Origin: Oscillospiraceae bacterium
GTDB lineage: Bacteria; Bacillota; Clostridia; Oscillospirales; Ruminococcaceae
Assembly (NCBI GenBank): GCA_017532085.1
Contig: JAFXJT010000049.1
Coordinates: 1-44,799 of the forward strand
DNA: 44,799 bases
Reading direction: 5' to 3'
Shown here piece after piece: positions 1-8,119 of the stretch. Below the pieces are notes generated by a model that was not told the DNA's origin, searched no databases, and worked only from the letters and a program-made list of their open reading frames with translations. Each line of letters opens with the position of its first letter. Positions within the stretch are counted from its first letter, which is position 1. The position numbers and the translations under genes were made by a program.

Positions 1-1436
1 ACTGCCTTCTGATAGACATGGAAGCTGACATCGTTGCTGATGGCAAGTGTCATATCGGTTTGTGTAAATCCACGTTCTCCGATCCATGCCGGTACGGGGC
101 TCAGACGGGTATCCAGTGCAACATAGAGCTTGATCGGTTCTGCAGCCTTAAGGATTGCCAGTTCTCCGGTATAGCTCTTGGAATCGCAAGCAGACAAAAC
201 ATATTCCGCACCCTGCAGCGTTTCCGGGACATAAGTATAAGTGAAATCACGGTCACCGAAGACCTTGCTGCCTACCGCAAGATTCTGCGAGATTGCCCAA
301 TCCCCACTGTTGGCACTGTCGAGCAGCTCGATGGAGGCAATATAGTGACCGGTAATCTCTGTTTTGATTTCTCCCATCAAACCTCCGGCAACCAGATTTT
401 TGGGCCAGCTGCCATACCAGGAATAGCCGGTGCGCCGCTCTTGACTCAATTCTGCCATGGTATCATGGATGGATCCGTCACGATCCACAAACAACGGCTT
501 ATTAGCATCCAAAGTGTAAAATCTCGCCCAAATAGGACCGGCGGAAGGATCCTGCACTACAATACGATCATTACCGGTATTTTCCACCTTAATACCCATG
601 ATCTTCACCTTATCCATCCAAGTGATTGCTGCGTTAATCGAAGCAACGATATCATTTCTGCCGTTGACTACCTTTTTCAGAAACTCAACAATACCAACGC
701 TTTCACTTGCACTGATCGAGGGCAGCTCATAAGCACGAGCCGGAGCAGGCTTCAGTGTAAACTCATCATGCTGCTGACACCATGCCGTTTTGACACCGTT
801 CTGTACAATCTGCATATCCAGAATACACTGTACGCCTTTCTCTACAGCATTTTTAGCTCTGCCGGCACGGGTATCATCCACAAAGGGAAAATCACCCGTT
901 TTCTGAGAGATCTCCAACATAATATTCAAAACACGCACCATTGCGCCGTCATTAAAGGTAATATGTGCATGATATGTACCTGCATCATTGAACACCTGCG
1001 GCCATCCGCCATTGGCGTATTGACCATTCAGCAGCAGATCCACACCCTTCAGACAAGCATTCAGATAGGTCTGATTCCCGGTTTTCTGATATACGCGTGC
1101 AAGCACACGAATCTGTGAAGTCGTTGCTTCATTATCAATCGTAGATTTTGCCCAAGATCCGGTCTGCGAGGTATCATCCATCGCCTTACGCCATCCGCCG
1201 TCGGAAAGCTGATATTGCACAATCGTATTGGCAAGAGAGATCGCCTCAGCAGATCCAAACCAATCTGCCGATTTCTTCAGATAATTGCCCCAGTTATAAT
1301 CTGCAGCCGATGCTGTATAACCAAAGGATGCAAACTCCTCTGTTCCCAACGAATCATAAGGCGCCATTGCTGCGCCCAGCATTGCTGCACTCAAAAGCAG
1401 AGACAAAATGGTACATCCATATTTTTTCCGAGTCAT
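1..1436 (-). CDS. Pectate lyase, family PL10 (secreted; C-terminus beyond window)
   Basis: Reading the minus strand from an ATG at 1436 gives 478 codons with no stop before the window edge, so the 3' end is missing. Residues 1-40 are a signal peptide (MTRKK, hydrophobic LSLLLSAAMLGAA core). The PL10 (Pec_lyase) hallmarks follow: GGWPQVFNDAG near 143, HAHITFNDGAM near 157-167, WCQQHDEF near 219, RAYELPSI near 231 and IWARFYTLD with DRDG near 304-322. PL10 enzymes cleave polygalacturonate by calcium-assisted beta-elimination outside the cell. After residue ~380 comes an accessory module (YVALDTRL, PAWIGERGF) that I cannot assign; in related organisms such enzymes often end in a dockerin or CBM, which would lie outside the window. 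A purine-rich AAAGGGGAA precedes the ATG. The gene stands alone, divergent from the next one, with a LacI-type palindrome at its transcription start. Confidence 0.88.
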   Translation of the reverse strand, partial: MTRKKYGCTILSLLLSAAMLGAAMAPYDSLGTEEFASFGYTASAADYNWGNYLKKSADWFGSAEAISLANTIVQYQLSDGGWRKAMDDTSQTGSWAKSTIDNEATTSQIRVLARVYQKTGNQTYLNACLKGVDLLLNGQYANGGWPQVFNDAGTYHAHITFNDGAMVRVLNIMLEISQKTGDFPFVDDTRAGRAKNAVEKGVQCILDMQIVQNGVKTAWCQQHDEFTLKPAPARAYELPSISASESVGIVEFLKKVVNGRNDIVASINAAITWMDKVKIMGIKVENTGNDRIVVQDPSAGPIWARFYTLDANKPLFVDRDGSIHDTMAELSQERRTGYSWYGSWPKNLVAGGLMGEIKTEITGHYIASIELLDSANSGDWAISQNLAVGSKVFGDRDFTYTYVPETLQGAEYVLSACDSKSYTGELAILKAAEPIKLYVALDTRLSPVPAWIGERGFTQTDMTLAISNDVSFHVYQKA

Positions 1437-1457
1437 ATACATTCCCCTTTGCATTAC

Positions 1458-1471
1458 GGCAATCGTTTGCC
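1458..1471. promoter_or_regulatory. Candidate LacI-family operator at the PL10 transcription start
   Basis: The 14-mer GGCAATCGTTTGCC has perfect GGCAA/TTGCC arms around a central CG and fits the general LacI-family pattern GnAAnCGnTTnC. It lies a few bases downstream of the predicted start, where a bound repressor would block initiation. The binding protein is not in this window. It could alternatively act only as a short leader hairpin. Confidence 0.5.
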
Positions 1472-1480
1472 ATTTTTCTT

Positions 1481-1509
1481 AGTATACCAAAAGTTACTGC
1501 ATTTTTCAA
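1481..1509 (-). promoter_or_regulatory. Sigma-A-type promoter of the PL10 gene
   Basis: On the minus strand a -35 TTGAAA (1509-1504) and a -10 TATACT (1486-1481) are separated by exactly 17 bases. The predicted transcription start is near 1474, giving a leader of about 38 nt before the ATG at 1436. Confidence 0.75.
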
Positions 1510-1622
1510 TATGCTATTCTCACTTTTTTATGGCAAATCGTGCAACAAAGCCAATGCAAATCCGGCATGCGAAATCAGCAAGAATTCACAAGAAATTATC
1601 GGAAGTATTTACCAGTTTATCA

Positions 1623-1651
1623 TTGACAGAAAGAAAAAAATATGGTATTAT
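1623..1651 (+). promoter_or_regulatory. Promoter for the 1728 gene and nnr
   Basis: TTGACA at 1623-1628 and TATTAT at 1646-1651 with a 17-base spacer. It drives the small membrane protein gene and probably nnr and the lipoprotein gene, since no terminator is visible between them. The rest of the 290-base gap (1510-1622) holds nothing I recognise. Confidence 0.75.
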
Positions 1652-1727
1652 GTACAGGAACGGCTTTTGAATTTTTCAAAGAAAAAAACAGAATCCGAAT
1701 CAAATTTGCAATACAAAGGATGATTTC

Positions 1728-2267
1728 ATGTTCAATCCCCATTACTGCGAAGCGCTGGTCAAACGGGAGCCGGAATCCAATTCCAAACCGATGCTGATTC
1801 TGGCAGGCGGCTGCTTTCTCACCTTGGCAGCAGCTGTCGTCGCCCTGTTCACCGGACTCTTTTTCCTGTTGCTGTTTTCACTCGCTTTTGCTTTCGGCAC
1901 CTGGTATCTATATACCAATGAGCAAGTAGAATATGAATATATCTTCAGCGGCGATGAACTGGTGATTACCAAAATTATTGCTGAACGTAAACGCAAACCG
2001 ATGATCTCCGTTTCGCTCAATCGTGCCACAGCATTCGGAAAGCTCTCTGAAGCCGAGCAGCTGCAGGATCATGTCACTTTGGTATTGGCTTGCCGCTGTC
2101 AGGATGAGGATACCTATTATATGCAGCTGACGCATGAGTCTTATGGTGAAGTAAGGTTGCTCCTTACACCTACGGAACGCTGTTTGCAGTATTGTTCCGA
2201 TCATTTGCCACGCACTCTGCGATTTCGGTATCATGCCCCCGAAGCAATCACTGAATCCGATTTCTAA
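1728..2267 (+). CDS. Small membrane protein of unknown function (possibly DUF6106)
   Basis: 179 residues. The ATG at 1728 has AAAGGA seven bases upstream. Residues ~22-63 form two closely spaced membrane segments (LILAGGCFLTLAAAVVALF, then FLLLFSLAFAFGTWYLY), followed by a soluble C-terminal part beginning EYEYIFSGDELVITKI, which looks like a small PH-like or YcxB-like beta domain. From memory it resembles proteins annotated DUF6106 in Oscillospiraceae; I could not check this. It is followed 39 bases later by nnr and is probably cotranscribed with it. No catalytic motif is visible and no function can be assigned. Confidence 0.75.
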   Translation: MFNPHYCEALVKREPESNSKPMLILAGGCFLTLAAAVVALFTGLFFLLLFSLAFAFGTWYLYTNEQVEYEYIFSGDELVITKIIAERKRKPMISVSLNRATAFGKLSEAEQLQDHVTLVLACRCQDEDTYYMQLTHESYGEVRLLLTPTERCLQYCSDHLPRTLRFRYHAPEAITESDF

Positions 2268-2306
2268 TCAAACATTACATTGTAATCCATGAGAAAGGAG
2301 CACGTC

Positions 2307-3830
2307 ATGCGACTTGTAACACCTGCTATCATGCGAAAAATTGAAGAAGAAGCTGATCGCCGAGGTCTCTCTTATGATACGATGATGGAACGTGCCGGTC
2401 AGGGTCTTTCCAGCTTTTTGAGCGATTTTGCCTCACGCAATCAGCTGAAAGAAATCCTCTTTTTGTGCGGCAGCGGCAACAATGCCGGCGATTGCTTTGT
2501 AGCTGCACAGATTCTTGCTTCACAATTCCAGATTACGATCTGTATGGTAAGCGGTGTCACAAAAACACGTCTTGCTTATGCAAAATTCAAACGGCTTACC
2601 GGTATGCGCATCTTAACGGATTTCAGACAAATCGAACAGGCTGTTCAAGAAGCACAACTCATTGTGGACGGCGTGTTCGGCACGGGTTTCCATGATACCT
2701 TAAGTCCTCAGCTGCAACGTCTCTTTGCGCTCGCAGAACAGAAATTGTGTGTTGCTGTGGACATTCCCAGCGGTGGAAACGGTTTGACAGGTGAAGCATC
2801 GCCCGGTACCATTCACTGCGATTATACCGTAACCTTTGCCGCCGGAAAATATGGCATGATGCAAGAACCGCTGCTGACGCACTGCGGCGATATCGTGCTG
2901 ATTGATATGGGTATCCCCGAACAAATCTTTGAGCAGATGGATTATCAGATGTATATGCTCGCTGAGCGTGATATTCACGAATTGCTTCCCGCAAGACCGC
3001 TTCATGGGCAGAAAGGGATGTTCGGAAGACTGCTGTGCGTTGCCGGTTCAACCAGAATGCCCGGTGCCGCTTTGCTGGCAGGCAATGCTGCTATACGATG
3101 CGGTGTCGGTACGATTTGTCTGGCATCCGTGCCGGATGCTTGTCATCTGATGGTCGCCAACACGCCCGAAGCCATGATTCTGCCGCTTTCTCACGACGAA
3201 AACGGAACACTCACCGAAGCTGCATTGCCAACATTATTGGATTATGCGCAACAATGCTCCGCAGTTTTGATCGGCTGCGGTCTCGGGCAGTCAGAATCCG
3301 TCAAGAATCTGGTCTGTGGACTCATTGAACAATTAGAATGTCCTATGATTTTGGATGCCGATGGTCTAAACGTCATCGCCTCCTGCATAGATATATTACA
3401 GAAGGCAAAGGCTCCCATCATCATAACGCCGCATCCGGGCGAAATGAGCCGTCTGTTAAACTGCTCCATCGAGGAAGTGCAAAAAAATCGATTGAATAGC
3501 GCAAGATCTCTCGCTCAGCAATACGATATTACCGTGGTGCTTAAGGGTGCCGGAACAATCATTGCCACCCAAAATCGTGCCTATATCAATACAACCGGAA
3601 ATTCCGGTATGAGCAAGGGCGGAAGCGGTGATGTACTTGCCGGTATGATCGGCAGTCTGATTGCACAGGGGATTGATGGAGAATCCTCCGCTCGGATTGC
3701 AGTGTATCTCCATGGATTAGCAGGCGATGTAGCTGCAAAAGCCTTCTCCCGACGTGCCATGCTGCCTCGTGACATCATCAGACAATTGCCGAAAATTTTT
3801 GCTCAAATGGAGCAAGTATCAGACGGATAA
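2307..3830 (+). CDS. nnr: Bifunctional NAD(P)H-hydrate epimerase / ADP-dependent dehydratase
   Basis: 507 residues. The enzyme repairs damaged NAD(P)HX: an N-terminal YjeF_N epimerase domain interconverts R and S hydrates and a C-terminal ribokinase-like domain dehydrates the S form using ADP. Visible N-terminal motifs are CGSGNNAGDCFVAA (~50-63), DGVFGTGF and VDIPSGGNG. The C-terminal domain starts near HGQKGMFGRLLCVAGS (~232) and contains LDADGLNVI, ITPHPGEM and the catalytic-region motif GNSGMSKGGSGDVLAG (~431-446). An in-frame ATG at 2289 lies before the Shine-Dalgarno sequence GAAAGGAG (2293-2300), so translation should begin at 2307 (MRLVTPAIM). Length and domain order match full-length bifunctional Nnr. 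Confidence 0.95.
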   Translation: MRLVTPAIMRKIEEEADRRGLSYDTMMERAGQGLSSFLSDFASRNQLKEILFLCGSGNNAGDCFVAAQILASQFQITICMVSGVTKTRLAYAKFKRLTGMRILTDFRQIEQAVQEAQLIVDGVFGTGFHDTLSPQLQRLFALAEQKLCVAVDIPSGGNGLTGEASPGTIHCDYTVTFAAGKYGMMQEPLLTHCGDIVLIDMGIPEQIFEQMDYQMYMLAERDIHELLPARPLHGQKGMFGRLLCVAGSTRMPGAALLAGNAAIRCGVGTICLASVPDACHLMVANTPEAMILPLSHDENGTLTEAALPTLLDYAQQCSAVLIGCGLGQSESVKNLVCGLIEQLECPMILDADGLNVIASCIDILQKAKAPIIITPHPGEMSRLLNCSIEEVQKNRLNSARSLAQQYDITVVLKGAGTIIATQNRAYINTTGNSGMSKGGSGDVLAGMIGSLIAQGIDGESSARIAVYLHGLAGDVAAKAFSRRAMLPRDIIRQLPKIFAQMEQVSDG

Positions 3831-3902
3831 TGCAAAGAAGAGGACATTCCTCATACAAAACAACGGTCGTCAAACGCAAATTTGACTTTGGAGGTCGCTT
3901 TG

Positions 3903-4529
3903 ATGAAGCCCATTGTTTTTATGAAGAATGTCCTGTTTTGTACTTTACCGCTGAGCGTGATGCTGCTGTCCGCCTGCGGTCCCGCCTCAGCAGAAACACC
4001 ATTCTCACCGAAGCTGGATGACGCATATTCAGTGCAGGCGGAAATGACCTATCAAAATGACAATGAAGCAAAATTGCTTTTAACTCGCTATGACAATGAA
4101 AACTGGGATGCTGCCTTTGCAGAACCCTCTGCACTTGCCGGCGTGATTCTCAGCTTCGAAGGCGATGCAGTCAGCGCAAGTTACAAAGGACTATCGTTTA
4201 CAATTCCCAAAACAGCGTTACCCGCAAAATCCATGCTTGTATTGCTGATCGATGTGCTGGATGTCATCGGCGAGGAAGAATCTATTCCCTGCGTCAAAAA
4301 TGACGATGGCACATGGACAGTCAGCGGCGAAACGGAAGGCGGAAACTATACATTAACGTTCCAGCAGGATGGTACGCTTTCATCCTTTTCGATTCCCAAC
4401 CAGCCGTTGGACATTCAATTCAGTGATTATCATGCAAACAGCACTCCTGAGAGTACAGTCTCCGGTACCTCTGAGGGAAATGAAACAACAACCACAGAAA
4501 CAACTACCACAACCGCAGCAACCGAATGA
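3903..4529 (+). CDS. Lipoprotein of unknown function
   Basis: 208 residues from the ATG at 3903, which follows TTTGGAGG; upstream in-frame starts precede this ribosome site and are rejected. The N-terminus MKPIVFMKN, a hydrophobic stretch and the lipobox LLSAC (Cys25) indicate a lipid-anchored, surface-exposed protein. Residues ~35-185 are a beta-rich domain (VQAEMTYQNDNEAKLLLTR, YTLTFQQDGTLSSFSIP) resembling LolA-like lipoprotein folds of clostridia; this is a pattern judgement only. The tail is rich in Thr, Ser and Glu (TTTTETTTTTAATE) and probably extended. It ends its transcription unit at a strong terminator. Confidence 0.8.
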   Translation: MKPIVFMKNVLFCTLPLSVMLLSACGPASAETPFSPKLDDAYSVQAEMTYQNDNEAKLLLTRYDNENWDAAFAEPSALAGVILSFEGDAVSASYKGLSFTIPKTALPAKSMLVLLIDVLDVIGEEESIPCVKNDDGTWTVSGETEGGNYTLTFQQDGTLSSFSIPNQPLDIQFSDYHANSTPESTVSGTSEGNETTTTETTTTTAATE

Positions 4530-4540
4530 TACGATAGAAA

Positions 4541-4569
4541 GGCAGTGCTACATAACAGCACTGCCTTTT
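4541..4569 (+). terminator. Rho-independent terminator after the lipoprotein gene
   Basis: Perfect 9-bp stem GGCAGTGCT/AGCACTGCC with a 7-base loop, followed by TTTT. It lies 11 bases after the lipoprotein stop and ends the + strand transcription unit before the convergent cellulase gene. Confidence 0.9.
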
Positions 4570-4575
4570 CTCATA

Positions 4576-4610
4576 AAGAAAAAGGTTGGTCTCCGAAGAG
4601 ACCAACCTTT
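4576..4610 (-). terminator. Rho-independent terminator of the GH9 gene
   Basis: On the minus strand a perfect 13-bp stem (AAAGGTTGGTCTC and its complement) is closed by a C(TTCG)G tetraloop, an especially stable RNA loop, and continues into a T-rich tail. It starts 12 bases past the cellulase stop and sits back to back with the + strand terminator at 4541-4569. Confidence 0.92.
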
Positions 4611-4622
4611 GCATTTTAGAAA

Positions 4623-7490
4623 TTACTGGGGACCCAGCTCACCCAGAGTAAGGAGACCAGCCAGATACTGCAGAATAGCAGTACTGTCATCGGAATCGAT
4701 CTTACCGGTGTATGCACAGTCAGCATTCAGAACGCCCTGTGGAGTAACATTAATGGTAGTATCTTCAGCAACGTAACGGTTCAGCAGAACAACGTCATCA
4801 ATCTTAACAACGCCATCGCAGTTAACGTCGCCGTAGAGGCTAGCCTCGGGATCATCACCAGGATCAGTGCCGGGAGTAGGAGGATCGATCTCGCCATTTG
4901 CCTCGTCCTCCATGAAGCTCATAACCCATGCAAACGGAGAATTCCAGTTAATGGTAACCTCGTTTACAGACCAAGCCTCGATAGAGTCAACATAGCAGAG
5001 CTGAGAAGCAACCTTGCCGCGAACATAACCTGCACCAGCAACATAGGGATCCTGCATACCAGCATTCGGGCCACCGGACATAACGCCGGCAGGAGCATAC
5101 GGGAACTCAGAATCGAGCTCATGGCTCCAGAATCTGTGGTGAGGATTGATGCAGTGGTAAGTACCGTAACCGGTAATATAGGAGAAGTCCATAGCGTTAC
5201 GGCCAAAGATGTAGTCCATAGCCTCAGAAACGCCATTCAAGTACTTTGCATCGCCGGTAGCGCTGTAAGCGTAAGCCATAACGATTGCATTGTTAACTAC
5301 CATGGAGTTGGAACCCCACTCATAGCCTTCAACAACAACGCCAGGTCCGAGGTTAACCGGATCTTCAAATGCAGTGCCCTGGTAAGGAATACCGAAGCCC
5401 TGCTCTGCTTCCTTCGCAACATAAGCGTCAGCAGCAGCAACGATGGAATCAGCAATAGCATCAGCCTTGGAAGCAACCTTATCAGCGTTCAGGTACAGGG
5501 ACAGGGTGCCCAGACCAGCAGTGTTACCCCAGTTGAAAGAGGTGAAGGAACCGCTGTTCTCACCGCCATCGAGGCTGTAAACCAACTGATAAGCTTCCTT
5601 GTAGGACTCAAGATCAGTCAGGTACTTGGAATCGCCGGTGGTGATGTACAGCTCGCAAGCTGCCCAGTAGAAGTCATCAGCTACATTGTTATCACCGTAA
5701 GCGCCGCCGCCGATTGCCTGATCCAAAGGAGCATACAGCTCAGGATTTGCCTTTGCAGCTGCATAGGTTCTCTCTGCCATTTCAAGACATTCTTTAGCGT
5801 AAGCAGCATCATACTCTTCCCACAGACGAGCAGCCTGTGCAGCAGATGCAGCAACGTTCAGAGTAGCAGCAGTGGACGGAGGCTTCACAATACGAGTGAT
5901 ACCAGCCCAGTCCTTGCTATCCATATAGTCCCAAGCATGAACGGCAAGACCGGTCCACTTGGAGTCATGCAGCTTATGGAATACCATGTCAGTGTACTGC
6001 TTGGTATCCTTACCGCCGCACATAGTGGTATCATACTTCATGGAATAGGTGGAAGGAACCAGCATATCGAAGAACCAATCCAGCTCAACCTTAGTCTCGT
6101 CGAGGATATCAGGAGCGCCGTTGCCTGCTTCAGGAACTACGACAACACCGGACTTGTCAGCGAACTTATCGGCAGAGGTGTTATTGTTCTCGTTGAGAGA
6201 CCACTCATACATATTCTGGAGAGTCCAAACAGCGATACCGCCGTTAACAACGTACTTACCGTGGTCACCGGCATCATACCAGCCGCCGGTAGCGGTGATC
6301 TGACCGTTAGATTTCTGAACGTCGGAACCGTCGTTCTTGTAAGCCTTGATCCAAGCATTCTGGATGTAAGCAGTATCAGGATTGTGACCTGCCTTATCAG
6401 CCAGGATTTCCTTAGAATCGTTCTCACCGGTAGAAGTGATGTATGCAGCATCCTTTGCAATACCGGAACGGTTCTGATAGAAATAGTTGACTGCATCGGT
6501 CAGAACGCCGTCATAAATGTCGTCACCGATCACGAAATCATAAGAATCACGAGTGGTGCCGCTGGTTGCGAAGTAATAAGTACCGGGGGTTGTGAACTCG
6601 GAGAAATCAAATACTGCAGTGTAGAAACCGGAATCCTTATCCAGTTTGCTGCCGCCTACAGCAGTGCCGGAGTAAACTTCCTTACCGCTCTTAGCATCGA
6701 TAATGGAAACCTTCTGACCATTGAAGCTGGAAGTAGCATGGTAGGTTGCCTTCTTGTTCAGATTGGTGTAATAACCAACCTGGTTTCCGTGCACGCCATA
6801 CTCAGGTGCTTCTGCCGGAGGCGTATAGTCATCATCGTCTCTGGTCTCGTTCACGAGGCTCATGTTATCGAACTTCAGAGTTGCGCCATTGGGCATACAG
6901 TCGGTAGACTGGTGCTCACCTGCGCCGCCGAAGTGGAATGCCCACTCAGCAACTTCCATGTCCTTGGTGGAAGTAAAGGTAGAGTCAATGATCAGAGTCT
7001 GATTTGCAGTAACAGGAATCGGATCCCAAGTGGAATTGAATTCGCTGCTGAATCTGCCCTGATTATCGCCCATACCGTTGTGCCAGATTTCTACGTTACC
7101 GCTCAGGTCACCAATCTTGGTGTAGATAGAGCCGGTAGCATCAGCAGTAATCTCAGCCTTTACGGTGTAAACGTCACCGGAACGGAGTCTGAGCTTTCTG
7201 TGACGGAACTGAGCATCCCAACGAGATGCACCGCCAACATCAATACCGCCGTTTTCAACGATCTCGATGTTGTAAGTACCGCCGCTGATAGAGAAATTGA
7301 GCTGTGCAGGCTGCGTGACGCAGGTATACCAAGGCAAGCCAACGCCATCGTCAAAGTCAGTCATACCAAGCAGCTCGCCGGCAGATGCGGTCATAGCCAT
7401 GCCCGGTAAGACAGCGATAGAAGCGCTTGCCAGCATAGTTGCTGTCACAATGCCGCTTGCTACGCGTTTGCCGAATGATTTTTTCAGCAT
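4623..7490 (-). CDS. Cellulosomal endoglucanase: CBM4 - Ig-like - GH9 - dockerin
   Basis: 955 residues from the ATG at 7490 (MLKKSFGKRV), preceded by GGGAGG; an in-frame ATG at 7538 lies before this ribosome site. A signal peptide (~1-38, ending TASAG) is followed by a CBM4/9-like beta-sandwich (~42-214), an Ig-like CelD_N domain (~231-321), the GH9 catalytic domain (~329-856), a Pro/Gly/Asp linker (PPTPGTDPGDDPE) and a type-I dockerin (~887-952). GH9 landmarks are GGWYDAGDHGKY (catalytic Asp, ~403-414), INPHHRFW (~782-789) and NEVTINWNSP with the acid Glu at ~844. The enzyme should hydrolyse beta-1,4-glucan by inversion and attach to a scaffoldin cohesin. The first dockerin repeat (DVNCDG) is canonical; the second (DCAYTG) has lost some calcium ligands. 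It is monocistronic. Confidence 0.95.
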   Translation of the reverse strand: MLKKSFGKRVASGIVTATMLASASIAVLPGMAMTASAGELLGMTDFDDGVGLPWYTCVTQPAQLNFSISGGTYNIEIVENGGIDVGGASRWDAQFRHRKLRLRSGDVYTVKAEITADATGSIYTKIGDLSGNVEIWHNGMGDNQGRFSSEFNSTWDPIPVTANQTLIIDSTFTSTKDMEVAEWAFHFGGAGEHQSTDCMPNGATLKFDNMSLVNETRDDDDYTPPAEAPEYGVHGNQVGYYTNLNKKATYHATSSFNGQKVSIIDAKSGKEVYSGTAVGGSKLDKDSGFYTAVFDFSEFTTPGTYYFATSGTTRDSYDFVIGDDIYDGVLTDAVNYFYQNRSGIAKDAAYITSTGENDSKEILADKAGHNPDTAYIQNAWIKAYKNDGSDVQKSNGQITATGGWYDAGDHGKYVVNGGIAVWTLQNMYEWSLNENNNTSADKFADKSGVVVVPEAGNGAPDILDETKVELDWFFDMLVPSTYSMKYDTTMCGGKDTKQYTDMVFHKLHDSKWTGLAVHAWDYMDSKDWAGITRIVKPPSTAATLNVAASAAQAARLWEEYDAAYAKECLEMAERTYAAAKANPELYAPLDQAIGGGAYGDNNVADDFYWAACELYITTGDSKYLTDLESYKEAYQLVYSLDGGENSGSFTSFNWGNTAGLGTLSLYLNADKVASKADAIADSIVAAADAYVAKEAEQGFGIPYQGTAFEDPVNLGPGVVVEGYEWGSNSMVVNNAIVMAYAYSATGDAKYLNGVSEAMDYIFGRNAMDFSYITGYGTYHCINPHHRFWSHELDSEFPYAPAGVMSGGPNAGMQDPYVAGAGYVRGKVASQLCYVDSIEAWSVNEVTINWNSPFAWVMSFMEDEANGEIDPPTPGTDPGDDPEASLYGDVNCDGVVKIDDVVLLNRYVAEDTTINVTPQGVLNADCAYTGKIDSDDSTAILQYLAGLLTLGELGPQ

Positions 7491-7620
7491 GTGTAAATAC
7501 CCTCCCATTTTTTGTTTATATAACCGAAGCCAGTACAAGCTTCAAATTATACCGAAAGATAACGTACAGCGTACCGCATGATATCCCACTTAGTCGTTTT
7601 CAGACGAAAAAGCACGTATG

Positions 7621-7657
7621 CACGGAGATTTGGTATGTTCCCAAGCACTCTCCCGTG
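7621..7657 (-). promoter_or_regulatory. Long hairpin in the GH9 leader
   Basis: In the transcribed leader of the GH9 gene, CACGGGAGA (7657-7649) pairs with TCTCCGTG (7628-7621) with one bulged G. An inner TTGG/CCAA pair (7644-7641 with 7633-7630) closes a 7-base loop. There is no T run, so it is not a simple terminator. It could be an mRNA-stabilising or regulatory element; I do not recognise it as a known riboswitch. Confidence 0.45.
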
Positions 7658-7671
7658 ACGAGCAGCTTTGT

Positions 7672-7696
7672 ATAATATTACTAAATGTAATATTAT
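7672..7696. repeat. Perfect 10-bp inverted repeat in the GH9 leader
   Basis: ATAATATTAC and GTAATATTAT are exact reverse complements separated by 5 bases (TAAAT). The site lies about 40-60 bases downstream of the predicted GH9 transcription start. The symmetry, AT-rich arms and position suit a repressor operator or roadblock site; as RNA it would be a weak AU hairpin. Confidence 0.6.
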
Positions 7697-7740
7697 CACC
7701 ATTATCTCCACATAGCTATCACGCAGTTATCACTAAAGAT

Positions 7741-7769
7741 ATTATAATACATCTTTTTGCGCTTGTAAA
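7741..7769 (-). promoter_or_regulatory. Strong sigma-A-type promoter of the GH9 cellulase gene
   Basis: On the minus strand a -35 TTTACA (7769-7764) and a consensus -10 TATAAT (7746-7741) are separated by 17 bases. The start near 7734 gives an unusually long leader of about 240 nt to the ATG at 7490. Confidence 0.82.
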
Positions 7770-7996
7770 GTGAATTCCAAAACTTTGTAGGAAGTGAAAA
7801 AAATGGTTAGCAGTTTTTATGCAATTTTACCAATCAAAATCGAGCGGCATTTACGTTTTGTATAGAATAAGTATGATTTTACAAATCGGCGCAAAACAGA
7901 GCAATCCCGCAATGCATTACTACGAGTTGAACCTCCACGAAATCCTGCTGAAAACACAGCGTTTTTTGTCGGATTTGTCACTTTTCAAAAAAGCAC
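7770..7996. other. AT-rich spacer between divergent promoters
   Basis: About 230 bases between the GH9 and symporter promoters. A 66-codon open frame begins inside it at 7819 but has no ribosome site, unconvincing composition, and runs through the symporter promoter. I see no gene or RNA here. Confidence 0.5.
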
Positions 7997-8025
7997 TTGA
8001 CATTTTGGAAGAAATGTGATACAAT
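7997..8025 (+). promoter_or_regulatory. Promoter of the sodium:solute symporter gene
   Basis: Consensus -35 TTGACA (7997-8002) and -10 TACAAT (8020-8025) with a 17-base spacer. Transcription should start near 8032, leaving a leader of about 88 nt before the ATG at 8120. Confidence 0.85.
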
Positions 8026-8119
8026 CGCTTTGTTGCGTTAAAGCTTTACAGCGTTGATGCTACACACAGCTAAAGTGAGCTTAAATAAGCGATCTATACT
8101 ATATTATAAGGAGCATATC

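Noticed and set aside
18-1118. A 366-codon + strand open frame at the window start
   Set aside because: It is antisense to the PL10 pectate lyase, whose conserved motifs run through the whole region on the minus strand.
2289-2306. An earlier in-frame ATG for nnr
   Set aside because: It precedes and overlaps the ribosome site; the next ATG at 2307 has correct spacing and a family-typical N-terminus.
5121-7409. A 762-codon open frame on the + strand opposite the GH9 gene
   Set aside because: It lies entirely antisense to a clear GH9-dockerin gene, has low-complexity Ser/Val/Ile-rich translation with no domain, and no ribosome site. It results from the codon bias of the real gene.
7819-8019. 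A 66-codon frame upstream of the symporter
   Set aside because: No ribosome site, and it runs across the symporter -35 box; unlikely to be coding.
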